Source: JAUPVL01 sp964481235 (GTDB taxonomy: Bacteria > Patescibacteriota > Saccharimonadia > CAILAD01 > BJGX01). Taken from it: DNA of 7,686 nucleotides. Shown here piece after piece: positions 1-6,697 of this stretch. Within the stretch, counting starts at the first letter, position 1. Each line of letters starts with the position of its first letter. Position numbers and translations under genes: made by a program. The notes under the pieces were generated by a model. It was given only the letters and a program-made list of their open reading frames with translations. It was not told the DNA's origin and searched no databases. The stretch lies in assembly GCA_964481235.1 (NCBI GenBank), contig CAYZYH010000022.1:1-7686 (forward strand), read 5' to 3'.

Positions 1-1173
<1,173 letters not shown>

Positions 1174-1198
1174 ATTTGCAATTGCGAATTAGACTGGC

Positions 1199-1224
1199 AA
1201 TTTGCAGATATCAATCTGTAAATT
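1199..1224 (-). other. Hairpin in pre-23S leader
   Basis: AATTTGCAGAT and ATCTGTAAATT are inverted repeats of 11 bp with one mismatch around a 4-nt loop, about 25 nt upstream of the predicted 23S 5' end. No T-run follows on the minus strand, so it is not a terminator. It may help pre-rRNA folding or processing (inference). Confidence 0.5.
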
Positions 1225-1306
1225 TCCGTTGTCAATTCTCTTATTTTTGTTATTACTTGATATGTTGCTATTCAACAATCAAAGCAATAAAGAATTTGTT
1301 TTACCC

Positions 1307-1342
1307 TAGTGTATACATCGTTAGGATGTAACATATACACTA
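1307..1342 (-). other. Hairpin just downstream of boxA
   Basis: TAGTGTATACATC and GATGT plus ATATACACTA form a long hairpin with a 3-nt bulge and a 5-nt loop. It starts 1-2 nt after the boxA-like element in the minus-strand direction. It has no T-run, so a structural role in the pre-rRNA is more likely than termination. Confidence 0.55.
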
Positions 1343-1343
1343 T

Positions 1344-1364
1344 TATTCAATTTTCAAAGAAACA
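1344..1364 (-). promoter_or_regulatory. boxA-like rRNA antitermination site in 23S leader
   Basis: The minus strand reads TTTCTTTGAAAATTGAATA, preceded by TG. It closely matches the boxA element (TGTTCTTTGAAAACTGAATA type) found in 16S-23S spacers of Gram-positive and related bacteria, with one extra T. In known systems boxA RNA binds NusB/NusE (S10) to suppress premature termination and help rRNA folding. Its place about 170 nt before the 23S start is where a spacer boxA would sit, which suggests that this leader kept rRNA-type transcription control after separation from 16S. Confidence 0.72.
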
Positions 1365-1387
1365 AAAAATGACCGCGTCTTTTTATC

Positions 1388-1462
1388 AAGAGGCGACCAC
1401 ATATAAGCAACAAAACTTAGTTTACGCGATAGCGCCTCTTTGTAGTAATTGGTTGCTCATAT
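1388..1462 (-). repeat. Two interleaved inverted repeats (pseudoknot-type order)
   Basis: AAGAGGCG (1388-1395) is the exact reverse complement of CGCCTCTT (1433-1440). ATATAAGCAAC (1401-1411) matches the reverse complement of GTTGCTCATAT (1452-1462) with one mismatch. The arms lie in the order a, b, a', b', so both pairings can coexist only as a pseudoknot; otherwise they exclude one another. They lie just upstream of boxA on the minus-strand transcript. Their function is unknown. Confidence 0.5.
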
Positions 1463-1499
1463 ATAATCACCTTTTTATGTTTAATTTAAGACTTGTTTA

Positions 1500-1528
1500 A
1501 TAGTAACAAAAACTACTCTAGTTGTAAA
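1500..1528 (-). promoter_or_regulatory. Candidate 23S promoter (proximal)
   Basis: On the minus strand a -35 TTTACA (1528-1523) lies 17 bp from a -10 TACTAT (1505-1500). Predicted initiation near 1493 would give a leader of roughly 320 nt that includes boxA. The -10 matches consensus at only 4 of 6 positions, so this is a candidate only. The same DNA can also form an AT-rich hairpin. Confidence 0.35.
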
Positions 1529-1572
1529 GAGTAAAATACTATAAAAACACACCATAACTTAACTTTTCTACG

Positions 1573-1600
1573 ACGATACTATTTAACTGATAAGTGTCAA
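1573..1600 (-). promoter_or_regulatory. Candidate 23S promoter (distal)
   Basis: On the minus strand a perfect -35 TTGACA (1600-1595) lies 16 bp from TATCGT (1578-1573; 4 of 6 -10 positions). It lies about 50 bp past the hydrolase stop codon and points toward the 23S gene. Tandem promoters are common for rRNA genes, so this and the 1500-1528 site could work together. Confidence 0.35.
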
Positions 1601-1650
1601 TAACTTAGCTCAGTACATTTAATATAGATTTTGACAGTACTTATATTGTC

Positions 1651-2358
1651 TTAGTTACTTATAAACTTTATAATCTCTCGCCAAGCCTTGTTGGCAGATT
1701 CTTCGTTATACATACTTTGACGAGTATTATTAAAAAATGCGTGACCCGTATCTGGATAAACTATATCGTGATAACTTATATTAGCTTCTTGCATAGCTTT
1801 TTTTGTTTTATCACGATCTTCTTGGTTTATACTGTCATCTTCAGCACCATAAAAAGATAATACTTGCAAAGATTCGTCACTAGATCGCGCCTCGCAAAGC
1901 TGTTCAATCGCCGAGCTATCGCTATAATAATTAGGCTTGTTGGCACCAGCTCCATAAAATGAGATTATTTTTTTCACCCTCGTCTCAATTGAACTTAGGT
2001 ATGCTAACCTTCCTCCAAAACAAAAGCCACAAACCACAATTTCTTCTACGCCACCTAGATCTGCCACTATATGATCTACAGCTTGTTCAAAGATATTTAC
2101 AAAGTCTTCGCCGGTCATCTTTTTCATCAAATCCATACCAGTTTGAGCACCTTCGTCAGAATTATAGTCGAACTTATTAGGTTCTCCTGTGAGTTGGAAG
2201 AAAAAATCTAAAGCATAAGTAGACAACTTAAATTCTTCAGCAAACCTATCGGTCGTGCTAGTTATAAAGTCTGTCAAACCAAATATTTCTGGCAAAACAA
2301 TAATGGCCGTTTTGCTATTGGAAGATTTAGAGCTCTTATAGAGATATTGTATGTTCAT
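1651..2358 (-). CDS. Dienelactone hydrolase family protein
   Basis: A 235-residue alpha/beta hydrolase of the dienelactone hydrolase (carboxymethylenebutenolidase-like) family, full length for the family. Visible active-site elements are Glu24 in LPEIFGL (the Glu that holds the nucleophile in DLH), the nucleophile Cys113 in the elbow GFCFGG (111-116), an Asp in GAEDD (171-175) and His206 in DTGHAFFN. The triad is thus Cys-Asp-His. There is no signal peptide, so it is cytoplasmic. The DLH family hydrolyses lactones and related esters; the substrate cannot be told here, and it may be a general ester or lactone detoxification enzyme. The start is the ATG at 2358: TATAAT ends 6 nt before it and there is no Shine-Dalgarno, so the mRNA is probably leaderless. 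It stands alone between the 103-aa gene (divergent) and the 23S leader. Confidence 0.93.
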   Translation of the reverse strand: MNIQYLYKSSKSSNSKTAIIVLPEIFGLTDFITSTTDRFAEEFKLSTYALDFFFQLTGEPNKFDYNSDEGAQTGMDLMKKMTGEDFVNIFEQAVDHIVADLGGVEEIVVCGFCFGGRLAYLSSIETRVKKIISFYGAGANKPNYYSDSSAIEQLCEARSSDESLQVLSFYGAEDDSINQEDRDKTKKAMQEANISYHDIVYPDTGHAFFNNTRQSMYNEESANKAWREIIKFISN

Positions 2359-2364
2359 GTAGTT

Positions 2365-2370
2365 ATTATA
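2365..2370 (-). promoter_or_regulatory. -10 box of hydrolase gene (leaderless start)
   Basis: A perfect TATAAT on the minus strand, with 6 nt between it and the ATG at 2358. Initiation 6-7 nt beyond a -10 box would fall on the start codon itself. No good -35 is seen at normal spacing; TTGTCA is present at only 14 bp. Confidence 0.6.
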
Positions 2371-2383
2371 ACACTCTTATTGT

Positions 2384-2413
2384 TTGACAAACTAGGTTTA
2401 GAACCACTACAAT
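2384..2413 (+). promoter_or_regulatory. Promoter for the 103-aa gene
   Basis: A perfect -35 TTGACA (2384-2389), an 18-bp spacer and TACAAT (2408-2413, 5 of 6). Initiation near 2420 would give a 5' leader of about 98 nt before the ATG at 2518. It is back to back with the hydrolase promoter. Confidence 0.6.
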
Positions 2414-2419
2414 TGCCGA

Positions 2420-2517
2420 TAAGATCATTAAAAAATTAGCTGGGGGCGCCATTGGTATCTCTACTTGGGTAACTTAAGGGGTTTGTTAAGTAAGTTATGT
2501 CTAGAGAGGATCCAAAC
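2420..2517 (+). promoter_or_regulatory. Long 5' leader of the 103-aa gene
   Basis: The predicted transcript has about 98 nt before the start codon, long beside the leaderless genes around it. ACTTAA (2472-2477) and TTAAGT (2486-2491) can form a small stem, and a G-rich stretch (2441-2447) lies upstream. It ends in AGAGAGGA, 7 nt before the ATG, a good Shine-Dalgarno. I do not recognise a known riboswitch. Confidence 0.35.
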
Positions 2518-2829
2518 ATGTCACAAGCCACACCAAAACAAGCCTGTCTTGACTATCAAGACAAAGTAGCCAGGCGCTTACAAGGTGGTTGTAGATATTT
2601 CCATATTGGATGGCAAAATGCAACAGTTGTTTTTTTGGCCCAGAATAGCGCCGAAGCATTCGGACTTTTTAGACTGTGGCTCAGGCTAAACCCTCAGTGT
2701 GAACCCCACAATACGCACTGTGACTTCGCAATTGTAGACATCACCGATACCACTACTACACAGTTTGGAATTTTTGCTGGACGTAGAGATGGCAAGGCCC
2801 GAATTCAATTAATCTCTACCAACAACTAA
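2518..2829 (+). CDS. Hypothetical 103-aa protein with CxxHxxHC motif
   Basis: I do not recognise this protein. I chose the ATG at 2518 over the in-frame ATG at 2497 because AGAGAGGA sits 7 nt before 2518, while 2497 has no Shine-Dalgarno and would place that site inside the coding region. The protein has 103 residues, is soluble-looking, and has no signal peptide or membrane segment. Notable features are Cys10, Cys25 and a compact CEPHNTHC motif (61-68) giving Cys61, His64, His67 and Cys68, which could bind a metal such as zinc. A hydrophobic strand-like stretch (ATVVFLA, 35-41) and a likely helix (SAEAFGLFRLWLRL, 44-57) suggest a small mixed alpha/beta fold. It is a single-gene unit with its own promoter and terminator, and is more GC-rich than the minus-strand genes nearby. 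Confidence 0.75.
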   Translation: MSQATPKQACLDYQDKVARRLQGGCRYFHIGWQNATVVFLAQNSAEAFGLFRLWLRLNPQCEPHNTHCDFAIVDITDTTTTQFGIFAGRRDGKARIQLISTNN

Positions 2830-2835
2830 ATATAC

Positions 2836-2867
2836 ATGCTCCAAGGTTGAACTTTGGGGCATTTTTT
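2836..2867 (+). terminator. Rho-independent terminator after the 103-aa gene
   Basis: ATGCTCCAA (2836-2844) pairs with TTGGGGCAT (2854-2862), with one G-T pair, and TTTTTT follows. It lies 7 nt after the stop codon and separates this gene from the PspA-family gene. Confidence 0.85.
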
Positions 2868-2892
2868 AGTAGTGATATTTTACACATATGTA

Positions 2893-2921
2893 TTGACTAA
2901 ATAATCAAAATACTGTATTAT
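2893..2921 (+). promoter_or_regulatory. Strong promoter for PspA-family gene
   Basis: TTGACT (2893-2898), exactly 17 bp, then TATTAT (2916-2921): 5 of 6 matches in each box at ideal spacing, in an AT-rich setting. Initiation near 2928 gives a leader of about 65 nt. Confidence 0.75.
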
Positions 2922-2940
2922 CTTTTTTGATCACAACTCT

Positions 2941-2993
2941 GTGACGCACCCTTTACTAAAGGGATCGACGACCAAAGGTAGGTAACACAGTCA
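2941..2993 (+). promoter_or_regulatory. Structured 5' leader of PspA-family gene
   Basis: CCCTTT and AAAGGG (about 2949-2963) form a 6-bp hairpin. CTGTG (2939-2943) can pair with CACAG (2985-2989) and close a larger loop that contains the AGGTAGGT purine stretch, the only Shine-Dalgarno-like sequence before the ATG (about 11 nt away). The leader could therefore affect translation, but no known regulatory RNA class is recognised. Confidence 0.35.
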
Positions 2994-3800
2994 ATGCTAA
3001 AACTATTTAGGCGTTGGTGGCTGTATTGGACAGCCAAGCTCAACATGAACTTCTCTGAGCGAGCTGACCCCAAGGTGCAGCTCGAACAGGCAATTACCGA
3101 GGCACAGGATCAGCATCGCAGGCTCAAGGAGCAGGCATCACTGGTTATTGCTAACCAGAAGCAAACTGAAATGCGCCTGAACCGCACTTTGGAAGAACTA
3201 GAGAAGGCCAATAACAACGCTCGTCAGGCCGTAATGATGGCCGATGATGCAGCCAAAAAGGGTGATGCCGAAAAGGCAGCCGAATACACCAGTGCAGCCG
3301 AATCTATTGCCAACAAGCTTATCAACCTCGAATCTGAGGTAGAGGGCCTTAAGCAGCTATCTCTGCAAAACGCTCAAGCTACCGATCAAGCCAAGGCTGC
3401 TGTTGCTCAGAACTCCTCAATGCTTCAAAAGAAGCTGTCTGAACGTCAGAAGCTACTTGGTCAGCTCGATCAAGCCAAGATGCAAGAGCAGGTCAATAGG
3501 GCTATGGCAACTCTGAGTGAGACGGTTGGTGAAGATGTACCGACCTTCGATGAAGTTCGCGACAAGATCGAGGCGCGCTTCGCACGAGCTCAAGGAGCAG
3601 CAGAGCTACAGGGAGAATCGGTAGAGGGCCGTATGCTCGAAATTGAGCAGGCAACTATGAACACCGAAGCTACTGCTCGACTTTCGCAGATCCGTGAACA
3701 GCTGGGTATTGCTGCACCTGCTGAGCCCGAGCCAAGTGTAGTGGAATCACCCAAGACTGCCCAAGCAGTCGAGGAGCCCGCCCCGGCTACTAGCAACTAA
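2994..3800 (+). CDS. PspA/IM30 family membrane-associated protein
   Basis: A 268-residue protein with PspA/IM30 (bacterial ESCRT-III-like) architecture. An N-terminal amphipathic helix with aromatic and basic residues (about 1-20, with FRRWWLYW) fits membrane binding. The ADPKVQLEQAI segment (24-34) corresponds to the family's start of helix 1, and a long Gln/Ala/Glu-rich coiled coil runs from about 30 to 235. After that comes a Pro/Ala/Glu-rich tail (about 240-268) that typical PspA proteins of about 220-230 residues lack. Family members form oligomeric scaffolds on the inner face of the cytoplasmic membrane and protect it under stress. It is monocistronic, with a near-consensus promoter and a terminator. 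The coding region is much richer in GC than the minus-strand genes nearby, which may reflect codon choice for high expression or transfer. PspA versus Vipp1 cannot be settled here. Confidence 0.88.
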   Translation: MLKLFRRWWLYWTAKLNMNFSERADPKVQLEQAITEAQDQHRRLKEQASLVIANQKQTEMRLNRTLEELEKANNNARQAVMMADDAAKKGDAEKAAEYTSAAESIANKLINLESEVEGLKQLSLQNAQATDQAKAAVAQNSSMLQKKLSERQKLLGQLDQAKMQEQVNRAMATLSETVGEDVPTFDEVRDKIEARFARAQGAAELQGESVEGRMLEIEQATMNTEATARLSQIREQLGIAAPAEPEPSVVESPKTAQAVEEPAPATSN

Positions 3801-3826
3801 GGTACCAAAGGTACATACAAAAAAAT

Positions 3827-3856
3827 AACTCTGTAAGTTCGCTTACAGAGTTTTTT
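3827..3856 (+). terminator. Bidirectional terminator between PspA and 7-TM genes
   Basis: AACTCTGTAAG (3827-3837), a TTCG tetraloop and CTTACAGAGTT (3842-3852) form a perfect 11-bp hairpin with a T-run on the plus strand (3851-3856). On the minus strand the stem is followed by A then a run of seven T (3825-3819). The two genes converge on it, so it can serve both. Confidence 0.92.
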
Positions 3857-3868
3857 AATTACAACAAT

Positions 3869-4585
3869 TTATTTAGCGTTTAGAGTTTCTACTACTTTTT
3901 TGTCTTTTTTAAATAACAACAAAGTGCTAATTAGAAAGACACCAGAGGCTATAGCAAAGCCAACCAAGACAATCCAGGAGTTACTTTGCCCAGCAGCGAA
4001 AAAGGTATTGTACAGATCGCTAATTGAAGCAACTGTATATAATAGTCCAACTGATATAAGCCTTAAACGTGCCTTTGTTTCGGTTTGATCAAAAGCATTC
4101 TTAAATATCACTAGTCCTGCACAAAAGACGATTAATAGTGAGAAAGCATGGGTGTACGAAGTAATTTTTGGCACTACAAACACCGCTACATTATCTACAA
4201 CACCAGTAAAGTTTTCTAAATAAGCTTTTACTTGAAAAAAATAACCAACCAATGCGATAGGTATTAAGGGGCCCACCAACCACCAAACCGAACGTTTTTT
4301 GAGCGGTGTTAGGTACCAAATTAGATATACCTGCAGGTAAGCAACTATGTCTAGACATGCTCTACCAATCATTAAGAATACTTTAATAGAGTATTCGTCT
4401 AGTGGGAGTATATAGGCTACAGACAATAATCCCATTCCGGCTGATGCTAAGAATCCAGAAATTGCGAAATGCCTAAGAAGTGGGGTGTGGAGCTGCTTAT
4501 ATTTTTGTGCTGAACGAACACCAACTACAAGTGTGGCAATAGAGCCGAGCATATAAGGCACCACGTTAATAGGAATTGAAAGCAT
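3869..4585 (-). CDS. Hypothetical 7-transmembrane protein
   Basis: I do not recognise this 238-residue integral membrane protein. Hydrophobic segments lie at about 8-22, 40-60, 68-92, 100-117, 138-160, 173-192 and 204-225, giving seven likely membrane passes. Basic residues in loops (RSAQKYK at 24-30, LKKRS at 94-98, KARLR at 170-174, and the FKKDKK tail) suggest where the cytoplasmic side lies. There is no attached kinase, receiver or catalytic domain. The fold class resembles stand-alone sensor-like 7-TM proteins, but it lacks a Lys in the last helix, so it is not a rhodopsin. The ATG at 4585 follows a TATAAT by 6 nt with no Shine-Dalgarno, so it appears leaderless and transcribed apart from the redox operon upstream. 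It converges with the PspA gene. Confidence 0.85.
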   Translation of the reverse strand: MLSIPINVVPYMLGSIATLVVGVRSAQKYKQLHTPLLRHFAISGFLASAGMGLLSVAYILPLDEYSIKVFLMIGRACLDIVAYLQVYLIWYLTPLKKRSVWWLVGPLIPIALVGYFFQVKAYLENFTGVVDNVAVFVVPKITSYTHAFSLLIVFCAGLVIFKNAFDQTETKARLRLISVGLLYTVASISDLYNTFFAAGQSNSWIVLVGFAIASGVFLISTLLLFKKDKKVVETLNAK

Positions 4586-4591
4586 ACAAGC

Positions 4592-4597
4592 ATTATA
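4592..4597 (-). promoter_or_regulatory. -10 box of 7-TM gene (leaderless start)
   Basis: A perfect TATAAT on the minus strand lies 6 nt before the ATG at 4585, the same geometry as in front of the hydrolase gene. The flanking DNA is extremely AT-rich (4592-4630), and no clear -35 is seen at 17 bp. Confidence 0.6.
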
Positions 4598-4654
4598 ACA
4601 CTTATTAATATATAAACTATATATAGCTAATTAGCCACTTCTTTCTTATAGGGG

Positions 4655-5092
4655 TTACTTAACAATACCAATAAAGAATCCACTAAGTAGCTGCAGGGCT
4701 GCTTGTGAGTGAGTTTTGTTTTTTCCACCCTTTGTAGCAAAGGCTTGGGTGGCGTCTTTGCCACAAAATGGCACTATTAAATCTGCTCCTCCAGGGTGTT
4801 CATCTAGAAAACTACCTACATCGTATACGTTTTTATCAATAATTATCCAGCAATCACTCATCTTGTTGTGCTTAGAAACTTCTGAAGTTGTAAATGTTTT
4901 TTGATTAGACTCATTTGTTGTAGATTGTGTAGTAGTACTATTTGTATTGGTTGCAGAATCTTGGTTGGTATTGGGTTTGCTAGTTGAGATATTCTCTTTA
5001 AGTTGTTTTTGCACAAAGCCATATACAAAAACCGTGCTCATAAAAGCTATAAAAATAATCAACACCGCCATTACTATCCGTTCTATCTTCAT
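4655..5092 (-). CDS. Membrane-anchored cytochrome b5-like heme-binding protein
   Basis: A 145-residue protein in three parts. An N-terminal signal anchor (about 5-27) follows a short basic start (MKIER). A low-complexity linker rich in Ser, Thr, Asn and Gln (about 35-65) comes next. The C-terminal cytochrome b5 heme/steroid-binding domain (about 66-144) contains SDCWIIIDKNVYDV and the HPGG signature (99-102). His99 of HPGG and His128 (in THSQAA) are the expected axial heme ligands. Charge distribution suggests N-in, C-out topology, placing the heme outside the membrane (inference). Its ATG overlaps the stop of the flavocytochrome gene (ATGA, 5089-5092), so the two are translationally coupled and probably work together in electron transfer. 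No terminator is visible after it. Confidence 0.92.
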   Translation of the reverse strand: MKIERIVMAVLIIFIAFMSTVFVYGFVQKQLKENISTSKPNTNQDSATNTNSTTTQSTTNESNQKTFTTSEVSKHNKMSDCWIIIDKNVYDVGSFLDEHPGGADLIVPFCGKDATQAFATKGGKNKTHSQAALQLLSGFFIGIVK

Positions 5093-6384
5093 AACAAACT
5101 AAACTCCTCGGTGTGAATGCTTCTATTGGCAACTCCAGCTTCTCGCAACTGTGATCGCAGGGCTTTCATCATTGCGCCTGGCCCGCATATCATATATGTA
5201 GTTTGGCTGGTATCTTTTGTTTTGGCTAGTATAATATCGCTAGTCAACATACCGTCTTTATCGCTTTCTATTACTACTAGATTAAAGTTGTCTTTTTGTT
5301 TGGCAATTTCGTGTAGCTCTTCTTTGTGCACCGCCTCTTTTGCAGTTTTCACCGAGTAAAACATGGTTACTTTTTGTGCATCATCAAGACTTGTTGCCAT
5401 AGAAAGAAATGGCGTTACGCCAATTCCGCCAGCAACCCATACCTGGTTAGCACTTTTTACTACTTTGTTACTAAAAGTTCCATATGGCCCATCAATTTTT
5501 ACCGTTTGACCTACTTTTACTTCAGACAACAATCCGGTGTAGTCACCTAGCTGTTTTATACTAAATCGTAAATTTTTGTCCGCAGGGTTTGAGCTAATAG
5601 AAAATGGGTGGCTTTGGCCCAACACCCCGCCTTGGTCTAGTTTTATAAAAGCAAATTGGCCGGGCAAGTACTCAAGCTTTTTGTTTGTAGGTGCCATATG
5701 TAGCTCAATAATGTCATTTTTGTGTACAATATTTGCAACCTTGTAGTTGTAGTACTTATGAAAGTTTTTGTGAAACAGTGAACGATATATATAAACAATC
5801 GATGCTAGAACTAATAGTGTAAGTATGTACAGTTGAAGCCAAAACAAACTACGCACGTCTGAACCACCAACAAATATGGCGTGAATTCCACCTAAGAACA
5901 AGAGTAGACCTAAAACTCTTTGTATTTTTACAAAAGTTTCTTGTTTAACCCAAACATATAGCGTGACTATCATGGCGAGTATCATTAAGCCTAGCGTAAA
6001 AGAACCTAGAGTTTTAAATGGCGCTTCTATACCAGGCTTTAAAAACTCATACGCTGCAATTGGCGAGCTAAGCAAGTAGCGAGTAGTAATAAGCATTGGA
6101 TGAATAAGTAATAAAATAAATGCACTAGAGCCAATAATATGGTGGGCTCTATAAGTGTTGTCGAGCCCCAAAAACAGTTTGTCATAAATCTTAAGCCGAG
6201 CACTAAGTATTACATTAAAAGCAAAGAGCGATAGCCCAGCAAGACCAGCAAGCTTACCTAGGTTATCGAAAATAAGCTTATTACTCGACCAATCAGTTTG
6301 CTGAGTAGTAAGCCAAATAAATATTGGTAATATTGCTACTGTAATTGTGGTAAGCCAGCCAAAGTTGGTGTATCGGTTTCGCAT
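5089..6384 (-). CDS. Ferric reductase/NOX-like flavocytochrome (FAD and NAD(P)H binding)
   Basis: A 431-residue protein. The N-terminal half (about 10-200) is a ferric-reductase-like membrane domain of about six helices, with His81, His82, His95 (LLIHPML) and His168 (GGIHAI) as candidate heme b ligands. The C-terminal half is a ferredoxin-reductase-type flavoprotein: FAD-binding HPFSISS (259-265), GPYGTFS (299-305), then the NAD(P)H-binding GGIGVTP (319-325) and CGPGAMM (400-406), ending in EEFSLL. The family moves electrons from cytoplasmic NAD(P)H through FAD and heme across the membrane to iron, oxygen or a partner protein. Here the coupled cytochrome b5 protein is the obvious candidate partner. 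NADH versus NADPH and the final acceptor cannot be told. TACAAT ends 7 nt before the ATG with no Shine-Dalgarno, so the operon probably starts leaderless. No frame damage is seen. Confidence 0.93.
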   Translation of the reverse strand: MRNRYTNFGWLTTITVAILPIFIWLTTQQTDWSSNKLIFDNLGKLAGLAGLSLFAFNVILSARLKIYDKLFLGLDNTYRAHHIIGSSAFILLLIHPMLITTRYLLSSPIAAYEFLKPGIEAPFKTLGSFTLGLMILAMIVTLYVWVKQETFVKIQRVLGLLLFLGGIHAIFVGGSDVRSLFWLQLYILTLLVLASIVYIYRSLFHKNFHKYYNYKVANIVHKNDIIELHMAPTNKKLEYLPGQFAFIKLDQGGVLGQSHPFSISSNPADKNLRFSIKQLGDYTGLLSEVKVGQTVKIDGPYGTFSNKVVKSANQVWVAGGIGVTPFLSMATSLDDAQKVTMFYSVKTAKEAVHKEELHEIAKQKDNFNLVVIESDKDGMLTSDIILAKTKDTSQTTYMICGPGAMMKALRSQLREAGVANRSIHTEEFSLL

Positions 6385-6391
6385 AAGTATT

Positions 6392-6397
6392 ATTGTA
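6392..6397 (-). promoter_or_regulatory. -10 box of redox operon (leaderless start)
   Basis: TACAAT on the minus strand, with 7 nt to the ATG at 6384. The expected -35 position falls inside the tRNA terminator hairpin and has no good match, so the promoter abuts the terminator of the unit upstream. Confidence 0.55.
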
Positions 6398-6399
6398 TC

Positions 6400-6428
6400 A
6401 AAAAACTCTCATATTAATGAGAGTTTTT
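6400..6428 (-). terminator. Bidirectional terminator after tRNA-Ala
   Basis: ACTCTCAT (6405-6412) and ATGAGAGT (6417-6424) form an 8-bp stem with a 4-nt loop, flanked by A-runs and T-runs. On the minus strand TTTTTT (6405-6400) follows the stem, 3 nt beyond the encoded CCA of tRNA-Ala. Transcription of the tRNA pair should end here and not continue to 23S. Confidence 0.88.
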
Positions 6429-6430
6429 AT

Positions 6431-6507
6431 TGGTGGAGCATCGGGGACTCGAACCCCGGACCCCCTGCTTGCAAAGCAGGTGCTCTAGCCAACTGAGCTA
6501 ATGCCCC
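6431..6507 (-). tRNA. tRNA-Ala (anticodon TGC)
   Basis: The minus strand folds as a complete cloverleaf. The acceptor is GGGGCAT with ATGCTCC (one G-T pair), the D arm is AGCTCAGTTGGCTAGAGC, the anticodon stem is CCTGC/GCAGG around loop TTTGCAA (anticodon TGC), the T arm contains GGTTCGAGTCC, and the discriminator is A. The 3' CCA is encoded (6433-6431). It follows tRNA-Ile at 38 nt in transcription order, the classical order of a 16S-23S spacer. Confidence 0.97.
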
Positions 6508-6545
6508 ATCAAAAATTGTCAATTAATGTATTGTTATACTTTATT

Positions 6546-6622
6546 TGGTGGGGCTGGGAGGACTTGAACCACCGACCTCGTCATTATCAGTGACGCGCTC
6601 TAACCAGCTGAGCTACAGCCCC
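6546..6622 (-). tRNA. tRNA-Ile (anticodon GAT)
   Basis: A complete cloverleaf on the minus strand. The acceptor is GGGGCTG with CAGCCCC, the D arm is AGCTCAGCTGGTTAGAGC, the anticodon stem is CGTCA/TGACG around loop CTGATAA (anticodon GAT), the T arm contains GGTTCAAGTCC, the discriminator is A and CCA is encoded (6548-6546). It is the first gene of the two-tRNA unit. Confidence 0.97.
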
Positions 6623-6697
6623 TCGTCGTAACGCGCACTACTACTTTTCAAATTTTCTATTCGAAAATTCTATCAGTATCCGTCGCGTTTCTCCTCT

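Larger units (their letters stand above)
1174..1650 (-). other. Non-coding pre-23S leader region
   Basis: This 477-bp stretch between the 23S gene and the hydrolase stop codon holds no convincing gene; the plus-strand frame over 1309-1500 lacks any initiation signal. It is AT-rich and holds, in minus-strand transcription order, two candidate promoters (1573-1600 and 1500-1528), interleaved inverted repeats (1388-1462), a boxA-like site (1344-1364) and two hairpins (1307-1342 and 1199-1224). This is the layout of an rRNA leader, not of an ordinary intergenic gap. I infer that it is transcribed as the 5' part of a separate pre-23S RNA. Readthrough from the hydrolase gene is also possible, since no terminator is visible just after its stop. 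Confidence 0.7.

Noticed and set aside
1204..1245. TTGACA near 1232 on the minus strand as a 23S promoter
   Set aside because: It has no acceptable -10 at 16-18 bp and would leave boxA upstream of the start, outside the transcript.
1309..1500. Plus-strand 63-aa frame in the pre-23S leader
   Set aside because: It runs antisense through the leader hairpins and boxA, with no ribosome site, promoter or protein-like composition.
2497..2517. Upstream ATG for the 103-aa protein
   Set aside because: It has no Shine-Dalgarno, and the good one (AGAGAGGA) lies inside this extension at correct spacing for 2518.
3869..4585. Possible microbial rhodopsin, given seven helices and about 240 residues
   Set aside because: There is no Lys in the last helix for retinal, and no rhodopsin-like motif in the third helix.
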